Positions 62,001 to 64,000 of a stretch of DNA of 64,000 nt are shown piece by piece; the first letter of the stretch is position 1; every line of letters begins with the position of its first letter. The position numbers and the translations under genes are program-made. The notes below the pieces were generated by a model. It did no database searches, was not told the DNA's origin, and saw only the letters and a list, made by a program, of their open reading frames with translations. This DNA comes from Trebouxia sp. TZW2008 (lineage: Eukaryota > Chlorophyta > Trebouxiophyceae > Trebouxiales > Trebouxiaceae), in NCBI GenBank assembly GCA_002118135.1, contig BDIU01000189.1:248001-312000 (forward strand). The letters run 5' to 3'.

Positions 62001-64000
62001 TTGTGAAGTGTTGCACAGATATGACAGATGTGGCACTTGGCTCAGGCTAGGCGTCACCCTCAACAGGGACCAGACCACAGTGCTTTGCATTTCCCACTCA
62101 GGGCAGACCTTCCCTACACTGCACGCTGCCCGCCTCCTCTCCCTTCACCTGCCAACTCGTGTCTTTGTGATGTGTGGTAGCCTGGACACCAAGATCAGCC
62201 TAGCTGTAGGCCAGCAAATCTGGAAGGTAGCTTATTTTGCTTTGTTGACCCAGCAAGTCTGCAAGTCATTTACTTTGCCAAGCCAGCAGGTCTGCTCTCA
62301 TGGCATCATTCAGTATTCAGGGGCATGCTGCTCTCATACAGTGTGCAATGCTGGGCTGGCTGTGCTTTTGAAGCACAGCTTGTCTTTCACAGACGCATTG
62401 GTACTGAATAGCTCTGCCACCCGGAAAGAATGTGAACAAGAGAGCTTGGTTGCGGCAGGGGGCAGCATTTGGGCAGCGGGTGTTTGTGACACTAGCGGGC
62501 TGGCGCAGTGCCGAGCCAGCCAGCCTGACTGCAGCGGCCTCCCACCATTGCCTTTCCTTGCTGCTCACCGACCTGGCAAGGCACCTCCTGGTGGCACAGC
62601 GACCCATTACTCACAGCCTTGGTCAGCATAATCAGCCGCTTGAACGCTTGTTCTCGTTTTGCCATTGTTTGGGAGAGACAGTCATGCATAACAAGTGCGT
62701 CTGTAATATGTGCATGACGCAAAAAATAAGAGCTGCATTGAATCCCGCAAGACGGGGCATCACAAAGTCATTCACTTAGAAATTTAGCAGGTCAAGATTG
62801 TTTGCATCAAAAGCACATGACCTCTGCTGCACCGTCAAGTGATGGGCATCAAATATCATTGTGAAGCTATGTGTCACAAATAGAACTGCTATGAATCATG
62901 TATTGGTTGTGCCCTCCAAGAGCTGGACACCTGCTTGAAGTGGCATCCACCTAGGAGAGAAGGGACTCAGCATCTGCCAATGTAACATCACCACATCACA
63001 GCCTTTATCACAAGTACAGGGTTCAGCATTTGCCACATTGGTTGAGCATGCTTGAGGGATTTAGAAAGTCAATTCTGCTAGCAAAGGCAAGTCATGTGTA
63101 CAAGTGCATGCTCTTGCTTACTCTTGCAGGTCTGACGGCAAGTCATGATGACCTGGAAGACTTGCGGCTGATTGAAGGTGCCTGTGTACATTGCGCTCTG
63201 CCTGCCCTGGTTGGCTGGGATGTCACCACACAGCCCTTGAAGTCAAATGCAAACGCCGTCTTAGTGAAGCAGGTCAGCCACTTTACCTCATGCAGCATTT
63301 TCATCTGTGTTTGACAAGTTGTTACATTTGTTTGCTGCTTGATTTCAGTTGCACCAAACACTGCGACTGTCATTCTCGTGCTGCATAACTAATTTGCACA
63401 CGCGCTTGTACAGGCAAGATCTTCATCGATGCATGCCAATCAGCTCACGGATGCTTTGTATACTGCTTGCACAGGCAATATGGTGCCTGTTGATGCACAT
63501 GCCTCTTTGTGATAGGCTCATGTCAGGTATGCTGCGTTGGCGGTGATGCGTCAGAGGTGCCTCGTATGCTGTCAAACAGTCTCAAATGCACCTGTCATGG
63601 TCCGTTGTGCATTTGGCTATTGGTGCAATCAACGTTGAACGCTGCTCAGTTGAAAATCTCACAATCTGTGGTCTCTTGCTCTGGCTCCTGATGCTGCTGT
63701 TACTGAAGTAGCGGGCATTGTGTGGGTGGCAGGGGCGGCGCTGGGCGCTGCATGTGTTGGAGGGCCCCTTGGCCTGGCTGCTGGCCGCCCTCTACATTGC
63801 TGCCACTGTCATCTCTGGCTATCCTCCCTTCAGATCTATCCTGCTGGTACATGGCATCCTCTTCCTTGCTTTGGTGGGAGCAATGCATCACAAGTTTGTT
63901 TGTGAAAAACACCTGCACCTTCATCTGCTGCTGCTTTGGCTTCTGCTCCTTGTGCCTTGCGCTGCCAAAAACAGGTGAACAAGTGAAGTCATGCCTGGGG
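53771..64000 (+). CDS. Giant membrane protein with HEVAH motif, class-II glutamine amidotransferase and SIS domain; 3' end outside window
   Basis: Exons read: 53771-53859, 54495-54704, 54824-55000, 55310-55836, 56212-56324, 56772-56926, 57250-57684, 58037-58203, 58612-58788, 59146-59381, 59719-60397, one near 60750-60893, 61303-61382, 61627-61727, 62019-62226, 62459-62621, 63130-63272, 63733-63846 and beyond. Order: signal-anchor-like start (MTQVGFLAGSAVIAGLLFVG), membrane segments, WLHEVAHLAAAV, more membrane helices, then amidotransferase motifs RFCCGNFGIML (catalytic-Cys position), RGAQSGGLV, GHCRFATSSAPT--ETHPHQW, FVTHNGDFESYDLFG and GSFGLAVVSELDA. Then SIS-like pieces ISSNKL, CISHSGQTFPTLHAARLL, LAGWRSAEPASLT, and a C-terminal transmembrane helix (WLLAALYIAATVISGY). 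The layout resembles GFAT with a membrane module. Product and substrate are unknown. Junctions near 53860-54490 and 60398-61302 are unresolved. Confidence 0.8.
58921..59006 (+). repeat. (GACA)n microsatellite
   Basis: About 21 tandem copies of the tetranucleotide gaca, in the intron between the exons ending at 58788 and starting at 59146. Confidence 0.98.

Overview
This is a nuclear window of a green alga, most likely a trebouxiophyte-type chlorophyte. The evidence is a complete gene for CP29 (Lhcb4), a plant-type Mg-dependent ALA dehydratase with a transit-peptide-like N-terminus, an organellar bL34 gene, and dense introns with GT-AG and some GC-AG borders. A CFAP300 homologue (ciliary dynein-arm assembly) and an augmin subunit suggest a lineage that still makes flagellate cells. 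The genus is inference. I built gene models by eye from reading frames, splice sites and exon phase. Coordinates are exon borders as read, and nothing was aligned or searched.

Layout: RHF-type RING ligase (-, cut by the left edge); SDR/DHRS4-like reductase (+); F-box protein (-); Lhcb4/CP29 (+); cytochrome P450 with a large low-complexity insert (-); tandem universal-stress-protein gene (+); ALAD (-); bL34 (+); a dead copy of the AUG5 3' end (-); an unrecognised gene with an intronic minisatellite (+); ubiquitin-specific protease (-); augmin AUG5/HAUS5-like (-); PAXX/XRCC4-like factor (+); R3H-associated protein (-); CFAP300 (-); and a very large membrane protein with glutamine-amidotransferase and SIS domains (+, cut by the right edge). 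Seven divergent pairs share short 5' regions, the tightest being ALAD/bL34 (113 bp), AUG5/PAXX-like (177 bp) and CFAP300/amidotransferase (207 bp).

Two things stand out. First, at least seven genes carry same-strand, decayed copies of their own exon ends, with the adjoining splice site, inside neighbouring introns. Second, the gene at 53.8-64 kb has a GFAT-like layout (class-II amidotransferase followed by SIS) behind several membrane segments and an HEVAH motif. Its amidotransferase cysteine is therefore internal, although in known class-II enzymes it must be residue 1 of the mature protein.

There is no functional cluster. The genes are ordinary housekeeping, photosynthesis, pigment, ubiquitin, microtubule, DNA-repair and cilium genes. 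I saw no tRNA, rRNA, CRISPR array or intact transposon.
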